Origin: Chloroflexota bacterium
GTDB lineage: Bacteria > Chloroflexota > Anaerolineae > Anaerolineales > Villigracilaceae
DNA length: 64,000 nt
Assembly (NCBI GenBank): GCA_013388855.1
Contig: JACAEM010000031.1
Coordinates: 1 to 64,000, forward strand
Direction of reading: 5' to 3'
The notes under the pieces are model-generated. The model saw nothing but the letters and a program-made list of their open reading frames with translations, had not been told where the DNA came from and did no database searches. A program made the translations under genes and the position numbers. Positions 1 to 8,268 of this stretch are shown here, piece by piece. The first letter of the stretch is position 1, and each line of letters begins with the position of its first letter.

Positions 1-120
1 AACGTGAACCTGACGGTGGAGTTGATCGTGCCGGTGGCGTTGGAGCAGGGTTCGAAGTTCGCCATCCGTGAAGGCGGTCTCACCGTCGGCGCCGGCGTCG
101 TCACTAAAATCATTGAATAA
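1..120 (+). CDS. tuf: Elongation factor Tu, C-terminal end (partial)
   Basis: The frame is open from the window edge and ends at the TAA at 118-120. It encodes the last 39 residues of EF-Tu, with the typical domain III ending [20 protein letters not shown] and [12 protein letters not shown]-Tu is the GTPase that carries aminoacyl-tRNA to the ribosome. Its position ahead of rpmG, tRNA-Trp, secE and nusG is the common bacterial order. The GTPase domain lies outside the window. Confidence 0.95.
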   Translation, partial: NVNLTVELIVPVALEQGSKFAIREGGLTVGAGVVTKIIE

Positions 121-142
121 GATAGAAAGTTGGTAAGTTAGC

Positions 143-313
143 ATGGCATCAAAGAAGAAAGATATTCGCCCAGTCATTACACTCCAATGTAATGACTGCA
201 AGGAGCGAAATTACACGACCGAGAAGAACCGCCGTAACGATCCCAATCGTATGGAGTTCAGCAAGTTTTGCCCGCGATGCAGAAAACATACCATGCATCG
301 CGAAACGAAGTAG
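143..313 (+). CDS. rpmG: 50S ribosomal protein L33
   Basis: A 56-residue basic protein beginning [19 protein letters not shown]. It has the Cys-x2-Cys pairs of the zinc-binding form of L33 (CNDC near the N-terminus, CPRC near the C-terminus) and ends in KHTMHRETK. Length and sequence fit the family. It starts 22 bases after tuf and precedes tRNA-Trp, a conserved arrangement around secE-nusG. L33 is a structural protein of the large ribosomal subunit near the E site. Confidence 0.96.
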   Translation: MASKKKDIRPVITLQCNDCKERNYTTEKNRRNDPNRMEFSKFCPRCRKHTMHRETK

Positions 314-344
314 ATCATAGGGGCAGGCTTGCCTCGCCCCATAA

Positions 345-417
345 AGGCCAGTAGCTCAATTGGTAGAGCACTCGTCTCCAAAACGAGCGGTTGTGGGTTC
401 AAGTCCTGCCTGGCCTG
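345..417 (+). tRNA. tRNA-Trp (CCA anticodon)
   Basis: A 73-base cloverleaf. The acceptor arms AGGCCAG (345-351) and CTGGCCT (410-416) pair fully and G417 is the discriminator base usual for tRNA-Trp. The anticodon stem CTCGT/ACGAG encloses the loop CTCCAAA with anticodon CCA at 378-380. The T arm contains the GGGTTCAAGTCC type sequence. CCA is not encoded at the 3' end. It sits between rpmG and secE. Confidence 0.96.
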
Positions 418-429
418 TACGTACGAAGC

Positions 430-459
430 AAAACGCCGCTGTGAGTAGGGCGGCGTTTT
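430..459 (+). terminator. Hairpin terminator between tRNA-Trp and secE
   Basis: An inverted repeat, AAAACGCCG (430-438) and CGGCGTTTT (451-459), has a 12-base loop and ends in a T run. It has the form of an intrinsic terminator or processing hairpin after the tRNA and could work on either strand. How much transcription passes on to secE-nusG cannot be told from sequence. Confidence 0.6.
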
Positions 460-487
460 AGCCGTAAGAATGAAGGAGTAATAAGCC

Positions 488-700
488 TTGGCTGAAAAGG
501 ATAAGAGCAGGAAGCAGAACCCCATCCAGGTATATTTCCGCGAAACGATTGGCGAACTTCGCAAGGTCTCGTGGCCCACAAGACGGGAAGTCCTCCAATT
601 GACCGGAATTGTCCTGGTTGTAATGATTGTGATGGGTATCATCCTCGGGTTGACCGATGGGGGTGCCCGCTTCCTTTTGGATTTGATCCTTGGTTTGTAG
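488..700 (+). CDS. secE: Preprotein translocase subunit SecE
   Basis: A 70-residue protein with a hydrophilic N-terminus, the conserved amphipathic segment ETIGELRKVSWPTRREVLQL (about residues 18-37) and one C-terminal membrane helix, as in single-span SecE. It is the clamp subunit of the SecYEG channel. The start is TTG at 488, supported by AAGGAG about 10 bases upstream and by the lack of a usable in-frame ATG near it. It is followed closely by nusG, the classical pair. Confidence 0.95.
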   Translation: MAEKDKSRKQNPIQVYFRETIGELRKVSWPTRREVLQLTGIVLVVMIVMGIILGLTDGGARFLLDLILGL

Positions 701-719
701 GAATAGTTTTGAGGTCCTA

Positions 720-1442
720 ATGTCTTTGCAGGAACCGCAAGAACAGTTTGAACGCGAATCAGAAGATTCGATCGAGGAAATTCAGAACACCTCGGACGAA
801 TCCCCCTTATCCGATTCGGATGTGCATGCCTCCTCCGCCGAATCCGGATCTGTAAACGTTCCTGCTACCGAACACCTGCCTCAGTCTTCGGACAATTTGT
901 CCCATCCCGACGCGCCGGAAGGCCCCGCCTGGTATGTAATCCACTGCTATTCGGGCTATGAGAACAAGGTTCGCCACAACCTGGAACAGCGCATCGAGAC
1001 GATGGGCATGAAGGACAAAATCTTTGACGTGGTCATCCCGACCCAGGAAGAGATCGAAGTCAAGGATGGCAAGCGCCGCACGGTGGAGCGCCATATTTTC
1101 CCCGGTTACGTGCTGGTGAATATGCTGCTCTCCGAAGAGTCGTGGTACGTTGTCCGCAACACTCCGGGTGTGACAGGTTTCGTTGGCATGGGCAACAATC
1201 CTACGCCATTGCGCCCCGAGGAAGTATCGCAAATCATCAAGCGCATGGAAGCCGAAGCGCCGACCGTCAAGGTCACGTTCAAGGTAGGGGAGCGTGTCCG
1301 CATCATCGATGGACCGTTCAACGATTTTCGCGGTGTGGTTTCCGAGATCGATATGGAGCGCACAAAAGTGCGTGTGATGGTGTCGTTCTTTGGGCGTGAG
1401 ACGCCGGTCGAGTTGGATTTCTTGCAGGTAGAGAAGGCATAA
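720..1442 (+). CDS. nusG: Transcription termination/antitermination factor NusG
   Basis: A 240-residue protein. The NGN domain begins near residue 70 (AWYVIHCYSGYENKV) and contains HIFPGYVLV. The C-terminal KOW domain (GERVRIIDGPFNDFRGVVSE) binds Rho or ribosomal S10. The start is ATG 720, preceded by GAGGT; an upstream in-frame TTG at 690 overlaps secE and has no ribosome-binding site. Residues 1-69 are an acidic Ser/Glu/Asp-rich extension absent from the E. coli protein, probably disordered. NusG binds RNA polymerase and influences pausing, Rho termination and coupling to translation. Confidence 0.96.
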   Translation: MSLQEPQEQFERESEDSIEEIQNTSDESPLSDSDVHASSAESGSVNVPATEHLPQSSDNLSHPDAPEGPAWYVIHCYSGYENKVRHNLEQRIETMGMKDKIFDVVIPTQEEIEVKDGKRRTVERHIFPGYVLVNMLLSEESWYVVRNTPGVTGFVGMGNNPTPLRPEEVSQIIKRMEAEAPTVKVTFKVGERVRIIDGPFNDFRGVVSEIDMERTKVRVMVSFFGRETPVELDFLQVEKA

Positions 1443-1577
1443 TTTAGACGGTAACAAGCTGCGGCTTGAAAAGAAGCGAAAGCGAAGTCCGGCAGCTTGA
1501 TACGGTGGGAGGGCGTCCCCTCGCCAGAAAAGCACTGGCATAAGAAAAGCGCCCGCCAAAACCACTAAGGAGTAAAA

Positions 1578-2003
1578 ATGGCAAAGAAGTTTAAAGCAAT
1601 TGTCCGCCTCCAGCTCGAAGCTGGAAAAGCCAATCCGGCGCCCCCGGTGGGGCCGGCATTGGCTGGTCATGGTATCAACATCATGGCTTTTTGTAAGGAG
1701 TATAACGCTCGCACGTCCAATCGTCCGGGCGAAATTCTCCCCGCTGAGATCACTGTTTACACTGATGGTTCCTTCACCTTTGTGTTGAAGACCTCGCCTG
1801 CGGCTGTGTTGCTCCGCAAGGCGGCGAAGGTGGAAAAGGGTTCCGGTGTGCCGAATAAGGAAAAGGTCGGCAAGGTCACCCGTGCGCAGATCAGGGAAAT
1901 CGCTGAGAACAAGATGAGGGACCTCAACGCGATCGACCTCGAAGGCGCGATGAAGCAAATCGAAGGTACCGCCCGCTCGATGGGTATCAATATCGTTGAT
2001 TAA
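1578..2003 (+). CDS. rplK: 50S ribosomal protein L11
   Basis: A 141-residue protein of standard L11 length. It has the N-terminal [20 protein letters not shown] segment with the conserved [14 protein letters not shown] motif, and the C-terminal rRNA-binding domain ending in [10 protein letters not shown]. It binds 23S rRNA at the GTPase-associated centre together with the L10/L12 stalk encoded downstream. AAGGAG lies just upstream of the ATG. The 135-base gap after nusG contains a short AAGCTGC/GCAGCTT stem but no recognised regulatory element. Confidence 0.97.
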   Translation: MAKKFKAIVRLQLEAGKANPAPPVGPALAGHGINIMAFCKEYNARTSNRPGEILPAEITVYTDGSFTFVLKTSPAAVLLRKAAKVEKGSGVPNKEKVGKVTRAQIREIAENKMRDLNAIDLEGAMKQIEGTARSMGINIVD

Positions 2004-2053
2004 TTTTGTGGGAGGGTCGCCTCAAGCGGCCCGCTTGTACCACGGAGGACAAA

Positions 2054-2773
2054 ATGGCTAAACACGGAAAGAAATACAAAGCCGCTCTGGCTAAGGTGGA
2101 TCTGAACAAGGAATATTCCGCCCGCGAAGCAGTCGCTCTTGCCAAAGAGACCAGCACCACCAAATTCAATTCGACAGTGGAGGTTCACATGCGCACTGCG
2201 CTTGACCCGCGTCAGGCGGATCAGCAGGTGCGTGACGTGGTCGTTCTGCCGCATGGTCTTGGTAAGACTGTGCGTGTGTTGGTGTTTGCCCAAGGTGAAG
2301 GCGCGGCGGCGGCTCGCTCTGCCGGTGCCGATCTCGTTGCTGATGATGACGAGACGTTGAAGAAGATCGAAGGCGGCATGCTCGATTTCGATGTGGCAAT
2401 CGCCACGCCGGATGCAATGGGTAAAGTCGGTCGCTTGGGTCGCGTGCTCGGTCCGCGCGGCTTGATGCCGAATCCGAAGGCTGGTACGGTCGTCAATGCC
2501 GCGGATCTGCCGCGTGCGATCAAGGAGGCGAAAGCCGGTCGTGTGGAGTTCCGTCTCGACAAGACCGCCAATATTCATGTTTCGGTGGGGAAGGTTTCGT
2601 TCAGCGCCGATCAGTTGTACGAGAACTTCGCTGCATTGATGGAAGCTGTGCATAAAGCGCGCCCGTCTGGTGCAAAGGGCGAGTATATCAAGCGTATTAC
2701 CATCACCACCACCATGGGACCTGGGATCAAGGTTAATCCCAGCGACACACTCAAACTTGAGGTAAGCGAGTAA
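2054..2773 (+). CDS. rplA: 50S ribosomal protein L1
   Basis: A 239-residue L1 protein with the family signature [15 protein letters not shown] and the motif [21 protein letters not shown]1 forms the mobile stalk at the E site, and in several bacteria it represses its own operon. The start ATG 2054 is preceded by CGGAGGAC; a longer in-frame start at 2006 falls in the rplK-rplA spacer and lacks a Shine-Dalgarno sequence. rplK lies 50 bases upstream, in the universal L11-L1 order. Confidence 0.97.
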   Translation: MAKHGKKYKAALAKVDLNKEYSAREAVALAKETSTTKFNSTVEVHMRTALDPRQADQQVRDVVVLPHGLGKTVRVLVFAQGEGAAAARSAGADLVADDDETLKKIEGGMLDFDVAIATPDAMGKVGRLGRVLGPRGLMPNPKAGTVVNAADLPRAIKEAKAGRVEFRLDKTANIHVSVGKVSFSADQLYENFAALMEAVHKARPSGAKGEYIKRITITTTMGPGIKVNPSDTLKLEVSE

Positions 2774-2989
2774 AATAAGCACTCGATAAACCTGAAAGCC
2801 ACTTCGCCAATGACGGCAGGTGTGGCGTTTGGTTTCGATATGTCCTTTCGGGCTATTCGACCAACGGATGCCACTTAATTCCCTGCTCAGGTGGAGACGA
2901 TAAGCAAATAGTCCCTCCTTTGGGTTTTGCTGAAAGTCTTTGCCTGCAAAGTGGCAAAGACTTTTATATTGAAAGGAGGTGAATACCCT
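2774..2989 (+). promoter_or_regulatory. Probable ribosomal protein L10 leader RNA
   Basis: This 216-base untranslated stretch lies between rplA and rplJ, where many bacteria carry the L10(L12)4-binding leader that represses rplJL. It contains several potential stems. Most distal is a strong hairpin, AAAGTCTTTGCC (2933-2944) and GGCAAAGACTTT (2953-2964), directly before the rplJ ribosome-binding site AAAGGAGGTG. That hairpin resembles an attenuator. The assignment rests on position and structure; I did not verify the kink-turn consensus. Confidence 0.55.
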
Positions 2990-3529
2990 TTGGCAGTCTC
3001 AAAAGAACATAAAGAGGCAACACTGGCATCATATGCTGAGTGGTTGAAAAAAAGCCAGGCTGTCATCCTTGTGGAATATACCGGCGCCAGGATGAAGGAT
3101 TTGGACGGTATCCGCGCGAAAGTTCGTGAATCGGGCGGTGAATTCCACGTGGTTAAGAACACACTGGCGCGCCGTGCTTTTGCAGACAGCGGAATGTCCG
3201 TTCCCGCGGATTACCTTGTAAAAAGCACAGCCGTTTTGTTTGCCTTCACGGATCCTGCATCGACAGCAAAGGCTTTGACAGAAGCGTCGAAAGGAAAAGA
3301 CTTTATCAAGGTCAAAGGCGGCTTTATGAGTGGACAAGCGCTCAACCCCGCCCAGGTCAAGGCGCTGGCTGATATGCCGCCTCTGCCCGTTGTCCGTTCC
3401 CAGTTGTTGGGCGTGTTGCAAGCCCCTGCCGGCAAACTCGTCCGCACGATCGCCGAACCCGCCCGTGGTTTGGCAGCTGTTATCAAAGCCTTCGCCGAGA
3501 AGGCGAGCGCAGCGAATGTCGCGGCATAA
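2990..3529 (+). CDS. rplJ: 50S ribosomal protein L10
   Basis: A 179-residue L10, the base of the L12 stalk. It begins LAVSKEHKEATLASYAEWLK and contains the conserved VVKNTLARRAF motif. The C-terminal helix (IAEPARGLAAVIKAFAEKAS) binds L12 dimers. The start is TTG 2990, chosen because AAAGGAGGTG lies 8-9 bases upstream and because the longer in-frame start at 2927 would place the leader hairpin inside the gene. rplL follows after 68 bases. Confidence 0.95.
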   Translation: MAVSKEHKEATLASYAEWLKKSQAVILVEYTGARMKDLDGIRAKVRESGGEFHVVKNTLARRAFADSGMSVPADYLVKSTAVLFAFTDPASTAKALTEASKGKDFIKVKGGFMSGQALNPAQVKALADMPPLPVVRSQLLGVLQAPAGKLVRTIAEPARGLAAVIKAFAEKASAANVAA

Positions 3530-3597
3530 TCGCTCTGAACGTTGCGCAATAAAAAAAACAAAATAATCATCTCATGTAAGTAAGGAGTATTACTACA

Positions 3598-3984
3598 ATG
3601 TCTGCAAATCTCGATCAAATCGTGGAACAACTTTCCACACTATCCGTCCTTGAGGCGGCTGAACTTGTGAAGAAGCTCGAGGAGAAGTGGGGCGTTTCCG
3701 CTGCCGCTCCGGTGGCTGTTGCTGCCGTTGCTGGTGGTGGAGCTGCCGCCGCCGCTGAACCCGTTGAAGAGAAGACCGAATTCGATGTGGTCATCAAGGA
3801 TGCCGGCGCCAAGAAGATCGACGTTATCAAGGTCATTCGCCAGTTGACCAACCTTGGTCTCGGTGAAGCCAAGACCATGGCTGAAACCGCTGGTTCCAAG
3901 GTCCTTTCCGCTGTAGGCAAGGATGCCGCCAACGAAGCCAAGAAGAAACTGGAAGAAGCCGGCGCTTCCGTCGTTCTTGAGTAA
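3598..3984 (+). CDS. rplL: 50S ribosomal protein L7/L12
   Basis: A 128-residue L7/L12 with three standard parts. An N-terminal dimerisation domain ([20 protein letters not shown]) is followed by an Ala/Val-rich hinge at about residues 36-55 and a C-terminal factor-binding domain ([20 protein letters not shown]). It forms the stalk dimers that recruit translational GTPases. It is last in the block; a strong terminator follows and lexA is convergent, so rpoB is not downstream as it is in many bacteria. Confidence 0.97.
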   Translation: MSANLDQIVEQLSTLSVLEAAELVKKLEEKWGVSAAAPVAVAAVAGGGAAAAAEPVEEKTEFDVVIKDAGAKKIDVIKVIRQLTNLGLGEAKTMAETAGSKVLSAVGKDAANEAKKKLEEAGASVVLE

Positions 3985-4001
3985 TTTCATTCTCGAACAA
4001 G

Positions 4002-4036
4002 AAAAGGCGATATGCAAAAGCATATCGCCTTTTTGA
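4002..4036 (+). terminator. Intrinsic terminator after rplL
   Basis: The perfect stem AAAAGGCGATATGC (4002-4015) and GCATATCGCCTTTT (4020-4033) has an AAAA loop and a following TTT. The A-rich left arm lets it also serve the convergent lexA transcript. It closes the ribosomal protein operon. Confidence 0.85.
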
Positions 4037-4091
4037 TTTTAATACCTCCTGCAAGAATGCCATCTCTTTTGTCTTGCTTCCTATGTTAATG

Positions 4092-4778
4092 TTAAGCCGC
4101 CAATGGTCTGTCCATTTTGCGGATGACCATGACCACCTTACCTTTGATCTCCAGTGGATCGGTCTTTTTGATGAAGATCGGTTTCATGGTCGGATTGGCG
4201 GGCTGGAGGCGATAACGGTCTTTTTCCTTGAAGAAGTACTTCAAGGTTGCTTCGTTGTCTCGCGGCAACCAAACCGCCACCATTTCACCATTGCGTGCCT
4301 CGGAGGCGGGACGCATCACGACAATATCGCCATCGTTGATCATGGCGTCGATCATGGAGTCTCCCTTGACTTCCAGGGCAAAGAGATTGTCTCCCTTTTC
4401 TTTGGCAGGGAGGAGGCTGCGGGCGATTTCCACAGCATGAGCTTCATTGTCGGTAACGAAACTGACACCAGGTTGAAGCTCGGGGAGGGGGATACCAGCC
4501 GCAATGGGGCCCAGAATCGGGACGCGAAGGGTGTCAACTGATTGAATCGGACCCGCCACCCGCACACCGCGCGAAATCCTGCGGTCACGTTCGATCTTTC
4601 CCATTTTCTCGAGTTGGTCAAGGTAATAATTCACAACTGAAGTGGAGGTTATACCGGTCTTCTCGCCGATCTCACGAATTGACGGCGGATATTTATTCTC
4701 GCGTTGATATTCCGCAAGGAAGTCCAATATCCTTTGGTGACGTTCGCCTAAACCTTTGCTTTTCCGTACCATCATCAT
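4092..4778 (-). CDS. lexA: LexA repressor
   Basis: A 228-residue SOS repressor and self-cleaving serine protease. An N-terminal winged helix (HQRILDFLAEYQRENKYPPS, then a recognition helix near TSTSVVNYY) is joined to the S24 domain. The cleavage site is Ala94-Gly95 in PILGPIAAGIPLPE. The catalytic dyad is Ser141 (KGDSMIDAMI) and Lys180 (NEATLKYF). The start MMMVRKSKG is chosen because AGGAGG lies 8 bases upstream; an in-frame ATG 10 codons earlier has no such site. The upstream promoter contains a LexA box, indicating autoregulation. Confidence 0.95.
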   Translation of the reverse strand: MMMVRKSKGLGERHQRILDFLAEYQRENKYPPSIREIGEKTGITSTSVVNYYLDQLEKMGKIERDRRISRGVRVAGPIQSVDTLRVPILGPIAAGIPLPELQPGVSFVTDNEAHAVEIARSLLPAKEKGDNLFALEVKGDSMIDAMINDGDIVVMRPASEARNGEMVAVWLPRDNEATLKYFFKEKDRYRLQPANPTMKPIFIKKTDPLEIKGKVVMVIRKMDRPLAA

Positions 4779-4841
4779 AGCAAGCCTCCTGCCAACGAAT
4801 ATTGGCATGATAAGAGCATTCTTCGCTCATTTGTGCTATGA

Positions 4842-4870
4842 ATGATAATCGAACGCCTGTTCTGTGTCAA
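4842..4870 (-). promoter_or_regulatory. lexA promoter with embedded SOS (LexA) box
   Basis: On the minus strand, -35 TTGACA (4870-4865) and -10 TATCAT (4847-4842) are separated by exactly 17 bases. The spacer contains AGAACAGGCGTTCG (4863-4850), which differs only at its first base from the Gram-positive type LexA consensus CGAACRNRYGTTCG. Bound LexA would block polymerase, giving the expected negative feedback. Confidence 0.85.
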
Positions 4871-4896
4871 GACCTGTGTTGGTTACAAAATCAAGC

Positions 4897-5889
4897 CTAG
4901 ATCCATGTCCGGCGGCGCATCCAGAGGTACATCAGGATGGGGGTGATTGTCAGGAGTCCTAGCGTGAGATAGAAAACCGGGCGCTGCATTAATTCCCACA
5001 CCGCGTCATTTGGTCGGGGCAGAAAGAAATTCATCCCGAAAACGGCGGCAATAAAGGACATGGGCATGAAGAGCGTGGTGATCGTTGTCAACGTCTTCAT
5101 GATCTCGTTCATGCGGTTGTTGACCACGGACAGATACATATCCAGGGCGCCGCTGACGAGGTCGCGCAAACTTTCGTTCAGATCGTGCAGGCGGACGAGG
5201 TGGTCGTAAATGTCGCGGAAGAAGATGCGATCCCTTGGATCGATCACGCGGTAATCGTCACGGGCGAGCTTGTTCAGCACCTCGCGCTGGGGAAGCAGGA
5301 TGCGTCTCATTGCCAGGAGGACGCGTTTTAACGCGAACAGTCTCTCCAGAGTCCGAGGCGAGGGTTTGTCGAAGACCTGATCTTCAATCTCATCAATGGC
5401 GGCGTCGATCTTTTCCACGGAGGGCATATATCCTGCAACAAGGTTGTCCGCAATTTTGTAGAGCAAATGGTCGGCTCCATCCTGAAGGGTGCGGGAGTCC
5501 CGGTCACAGACATCCCAGGTTTCTTCGATGGCGGAGACCGGGTAGTCGTGATGGGTGACGATATAGTTCTGACCAAGAAATATATCCAGTTCGTCTACTT
5601 TGGTCTCCCAATACTCGTCGCCATTCGTGATAACCATATAATTGAGGACAATGTATAGATAATCTCCCCAGTCGTCGAGTTTGGGAACGTGGGTTTCCTG
5701 GAGGGCATCATCGATTGCCAATGGATGAAAGCCAAAGCCCTGCAAAATGGGGAGGCAGGAACTGGCAGGCTCATCGGTAAAATCGACCCAGAGTAACCCG
5801 CGCCGGTTTCGGATGAGTCCGGGGAACTCTTTTGGAGATACATTTTTGCGGATGGGCTTACCGGGGAGATAGTATAGTGAACGTATCAT
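4897..5889 (-). CDS. corA: CorA-family magnesium/cobalt channel
   Basis: A 330-residue CorA-type divalent cation channel. It has a large cytoplasmic N-terminal domain, a long helical stretch and two C-terminal membrane helices. The signature GMN motif is present in FGMNFFLP at the end of the first membrane helix, and the protein ends in a short positive tail (WMRRRTWI). CorA pentamers admit Mg2+ and can pass Co2+ or Ni2+. It is transcribed towards lexA as a single gene; AAAAGG lies upstream of the ATG. Confidence 0.92.
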   Translation of the reverse strand: MIRSLYYLPGKPIRKNVSPKEFPGLIRNRRGLLWVDFTDEPASSCLPILQGFGFHPLAIDDALQETHVPKLDDWGDYLYIVLNYMVITNGDEYWETKVDELDIFLGQNYIVTHHDYPVSAIEETWDVCDRDSRTLQDGADHLLYKIADNLVAGYMPSVEKIDAAIDEIEDQVFDKPSPRTLERLFALKRVLLAMRRILLPQREVLNKLARDDYRVIDPRDRIFFRDIYDHLVRLHDLNESLRDLVSGALDMYLSVVNNRMNEIMKTLTTITTLFMPMSFIAAVFGMNFFLPRPNDAVWELMQRPVFYLTLGLLTITPILMYLWMRRRTWI

Positions 5890-5984
5890 CGATGCCTTTT
5901 ATTGGTTGAAAATATGATTTCTTTAATTTTTCCGATTTTTATTCAATTATATTTATATGAAAATAAATTAAATGAAAAATTAAC

Positions 5985-6012
5985 TTGACAAAATAAATAA
6001 AAGGGCTATAAT
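5985..6012 (+). promoter_or_regulatory. Consensus promoter of the DUF2089 operon
   Basis: TTGACA (5985-5990) and TATAAT (6007-6012), both full consensus hexamers, are 16 bases apart within an AT-rich stretch. This leaves a leader of about 110 bases before the ATG at 6132. It is the only promoter seen for the four-gene operon, which suggests strong basal transcription. Confidence 0.8.
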
Positions 6013-6131
6013 ATTTTTAGGAATTGGTTTTTAACTTATGATTTTTGAATCCAGTCGACACCATTAGAGATTTTGAAACTATTATAAATCCATCCGCGGA
6101 AGAATCGTCTATTATCAGGAGGTTCCCTGTC

Positions 6132-6515
6132 ATGTATGCCGCACCATCTCATTGCCCTGTCTGTCGTTCGGAGTTGGAGGTCAGCCGCCTGCACTGCCCG
6201 TCGTGTGACACCACAATCGATGGCAGATTCACGGGCGGTCCTTTTGCGCATCTGACCGCGGAACATTTGGATTTTATCGTGACCTTTGTCCGTTGCGAGG
6301 GGAAGATCAACCGGATGGAACAGGAACTCGGTCTTTCCTACCCGACGATTCGGAACCGTTTGCATGAAGTGATCCGCACCCTCGGCTTTGAACCCGGCAA
6401 AGATGAACCCATTGAGATCACTGCTGAGAAACGGAATGCTGTGCTCGAAAGCCTGAACGCCGGGAAGATTTCAGCCGATGAAGCCATGCGTCTATTGCGC
6501 GGTGAGGAGGAGTAA
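6132..6515 (+). CDS. DUF2089-type zinc-ribbon protein
   Basis: A 127-residue protein. Residues about 8-30 form a zinc ribbon with two Cys pairs (CPVC and CPSC). The middle holds a helix-turn-helix-like segment (INRMEQELGLSYPTIRNRL). The C-terminus ends in the helical motif LNAGKISADEAMRLLRG, which recurs in the next three genes. This layout matches the DUF2089 family. DNA binding is plausible but unproven. The ATG at 6132 has AGGAGG 9 bases upstream; an earlier in-frame ATG at 6045 has none. First gene of the operon; the stop lies 3 bases before the next ATG. Confidence 0.85.
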   Translation: MYAAPSHCPVCRSELEVSRLHCPSCDTTIDGRFTGGPFAHLTAEHLDFIVTFVRCEGKINRMEQELGLSYPTIRNRLHEVIRTLGFEPGKDEPIEITAEKRNAVLESLNAGKISADEAMRLLRGEEE

Positions 6516-6518
6516 ACA

Positions 6519-7619
6519 ATGTCCCAAACAATCTCTGCGGGTAAAACACCCAGAATCGTGGTGGATCATGTTGGCGGAGACCTCAGTGTGGTCGGCTGGG
6601 AAGGCGCCGACATTCTGGTCAAGGGTGATGATGACGAAGTCCACCTTGAGCAAGCCAATGATCTGGTGACACTATCCTGTGAAGGCGATCTTTCATTGCG
6701 CGTCCCGAAGGCTTCCTCTTTTGAGTTTAAAATGATCGGCGGCGATGCGTCCATTCGCGGTGTGTTTGGAAATATCGAGTTGAGGGAGATCGCCGGAGAC
6801 CTGTCCATCCGTGATTCCGGCTCGATTGCCATCGATACCGTTCGCGCGGATTTCAGCCTCCGCAATGCCAAAGGGGATTTATACATCAAGAATGCTCACA
6901 GCGATGTCTCCATCCGTGACGTGGAGGGGAGCGTGACAATCGAATCAGTGGCGAACGATCTTGCCCTGCGCGGCGCGCGCGGCAATGTGAACGTCAATGT
7001 AGGGGAGGATGTGGTGGTGTACCTTGAACCGAAGCCGGAGGGTACCTATTATGTCAATGCAGGTGATGATATCCTGCTGGTTTTGTCGCCCAGTGCAAAT
7101 GCCACACTCACGCTCCATGGCGATACCATTAATGTCGACTGGCCTGGTATCAAGAACGATGAAGATGCGACAGAGCGTATCCTCACGTTTGGGAATGGTT
7201 CTGCCAAAATCACCCTGGAGGCGGGCGGCGATGTGCGCGTCTCCAACCGGGCGGATGCCGCCGAATCAGCGGATGAATTTGGAAATTTTGCCGGGTTGAA
7301 TTTTGACTGGTCGGGTTTTGGGGAACGGATCTCGCGCCAGGTGGAACAAGCCACACGCCATGCAGCTCAGCGTGCCGAGGAGGCCGCCCGCCGCGCGGAA
7401 CTTCATGCCGAACGCCATGCCCGCAAGTGGAATGCCAACGTCAAGGTGGGGCGTTGGAATTGGGACTTCAATTCGCAGAATGTGCCTCCGCCGCCTCCGC
7501 CTCCTTCTGAGCCGGTGACGGAGGAGGAACGCATGATGATCTTGAAAATGCTGGCAGAAAAGAAAATCACTGCCGCACAGGCGGATGAATTGCTCGCCGC
7601 GTTGGAAGGAGGCAAATAA
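6519..7619 (+). CDS. Beta-solenoid (DUF4097-like) protein with C-terminal helical motif
   Basis: A 366-residue protein without signal peptide or membrane helix. Residues about 10-225 are repeated short beta strands with turns such as GDLSLR, GDASIR, GDLSIR and SDVSIR, resembling the DUF4097/LiaX-YvlB adhesin-like fold. Next comes an Ala/Arg/Glu-rich helix (about 265-305), a run of eight prolines and a C-terminal segment ERMMILKMLAEKKITAAQAD followed by ELLAALEGGK. That last motif is shared by the operon. In Firmicutes, LiaX/YvlB-type proteins act in envelope-stress sensing; a similar role here is inference. Confidence 0.75.
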   Translation: MSQTISAGKTPRIVVDHVGGDLSVVGWEGADILVKGDDDEVHLEQANDLVTLSCEGDLSLRVPKASSFEFKMIGGDASIRGVFGNIELREIAGDLSIRDSGSIAIDTVRADFSLRNAKGDLYIKNAHSDVSIRDVEGSVTIESVANDLALRGARGNVNVNVGEDVVVYLEPKPEGTYYVNAGDDILLVLSPSANATLTLHGDTINVDWPGIKNDEDATERILTFGNGSAKITLEAGGDVRVSNRADAAESADEFGNFAGLNFDWSGFGERISRQVEQATRHAAQRAEEAARRAELHAERHARKWNANVKVGRWNWDFNSQNVPPPPPPPSEPVTEEERMMILKMLAEKKITAAQADELLAALEGGK

Positions 7620-8257
7620 TGTCCTCTGAAGAGCGCAAGAAAATATTAAAAATGGTCGAGGAAGGTAAGATCTCTGCCGACGAAGCCGGGAAGTTGATGA
7701 ACACCCTTGAAGCGGATGCTGATCCGGCAGAGGTGGAGGTCGAGGTCTTTCAATCGGAGCCCAGTTCCGGCTTTGATGGAGGCGCTCCATCCGCGCAAGA
7801 GTTTGAACGGGTGAAAGCGCGGGCACGTCAATTCGCGATGATCCCGTTGTGGATTGGGGTCGTGATCGCGGTGTTCAGTGCATGGGGCCTTTATTCGATC
7901 CAGCGAAACGCCGGGGCGAATTTTTGGTTTTATTGCTTGATCTTCCCATTGTTGCTCGGTGTTTTATTGATTGCCCTGGGCGCGGGCGGACAAAGCTCCA
8001 AATGGCTGTATGTGAATGTGGATCGGCGTCGGGCTCACGACGGGCCGAAAACTATCACGCTTGGCTTTCCCCTCCCGTTGGGATTGACTGCGTGGTTTCT
8101 GCGAAATTTTGGACATACTATTCAAGGCATGAAAAACACGAATGCGGATGATATCATCCAGGTTTTGGATGCGACCGGCGCGTCGGGGGAGCCGCTCATC
8201 GTCAATGTGCAAAATGATGATGGGGACGGCGAGCGTGTGCAGGTTTACATAGGATAA
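7619..8257 (+). CDS. Two-helix membrane protein with N-terminal shared helical motif
   Basis: A 212-residue protein. The N-terminus SSEERKKILKMVEEGKISAD is the same motif found at the end of the previous product. An acidic linker follows, then two membrane helices at about residues 78-97 and 103-125, and a C-terminal soluble domain with QVLDATGASGEP and VNVQNDDGDGERVQVYIG. The final ERVQVYI segment is echoed by HVEIYV in the next product. Its ATG overlaps the preceding stop (TAATG), so translation is probably coupled. Function unknown; it may anchor a complex of the operon's proteins to the membrane. Confidence 0.75.
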   Translation: MSSEERKKILKMVEEGKISADEAGKLMNTLEADADPAEVEVEVFQSEPSSGFDGGAPSAQEFERVKARARQFAMIPLWIGVVIAVFSAWGLYSIQRNAGANFWFYCLIFPLLLGVLLIALGAGGQSSKWLYVNVDRRRAHDGPKTITLGFPLPLGLTAWFLRNFGHTIQGMKNTNADDIIQVLDATGASGEPLIVNVQNDDGDGERVQVYIG

Positions 8258-8268
8258 GGAGGCGCAAC

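Noticed and set aside
807-1958. A 383-codon open frame on the minus strand across nusG and rplK
   Set aside because: It is antisense to two unmistakable genes, has no ribosome-binding site, and its translation resembles no protein.
6045-6131. 29-codon N-terminal extension of the DUF2089 protein
   Set aside because: The upstream ATG has no ribosome-binding site, while AGGAGG precedes ATG 6132, and the zinc ribbon begins just after the later start.
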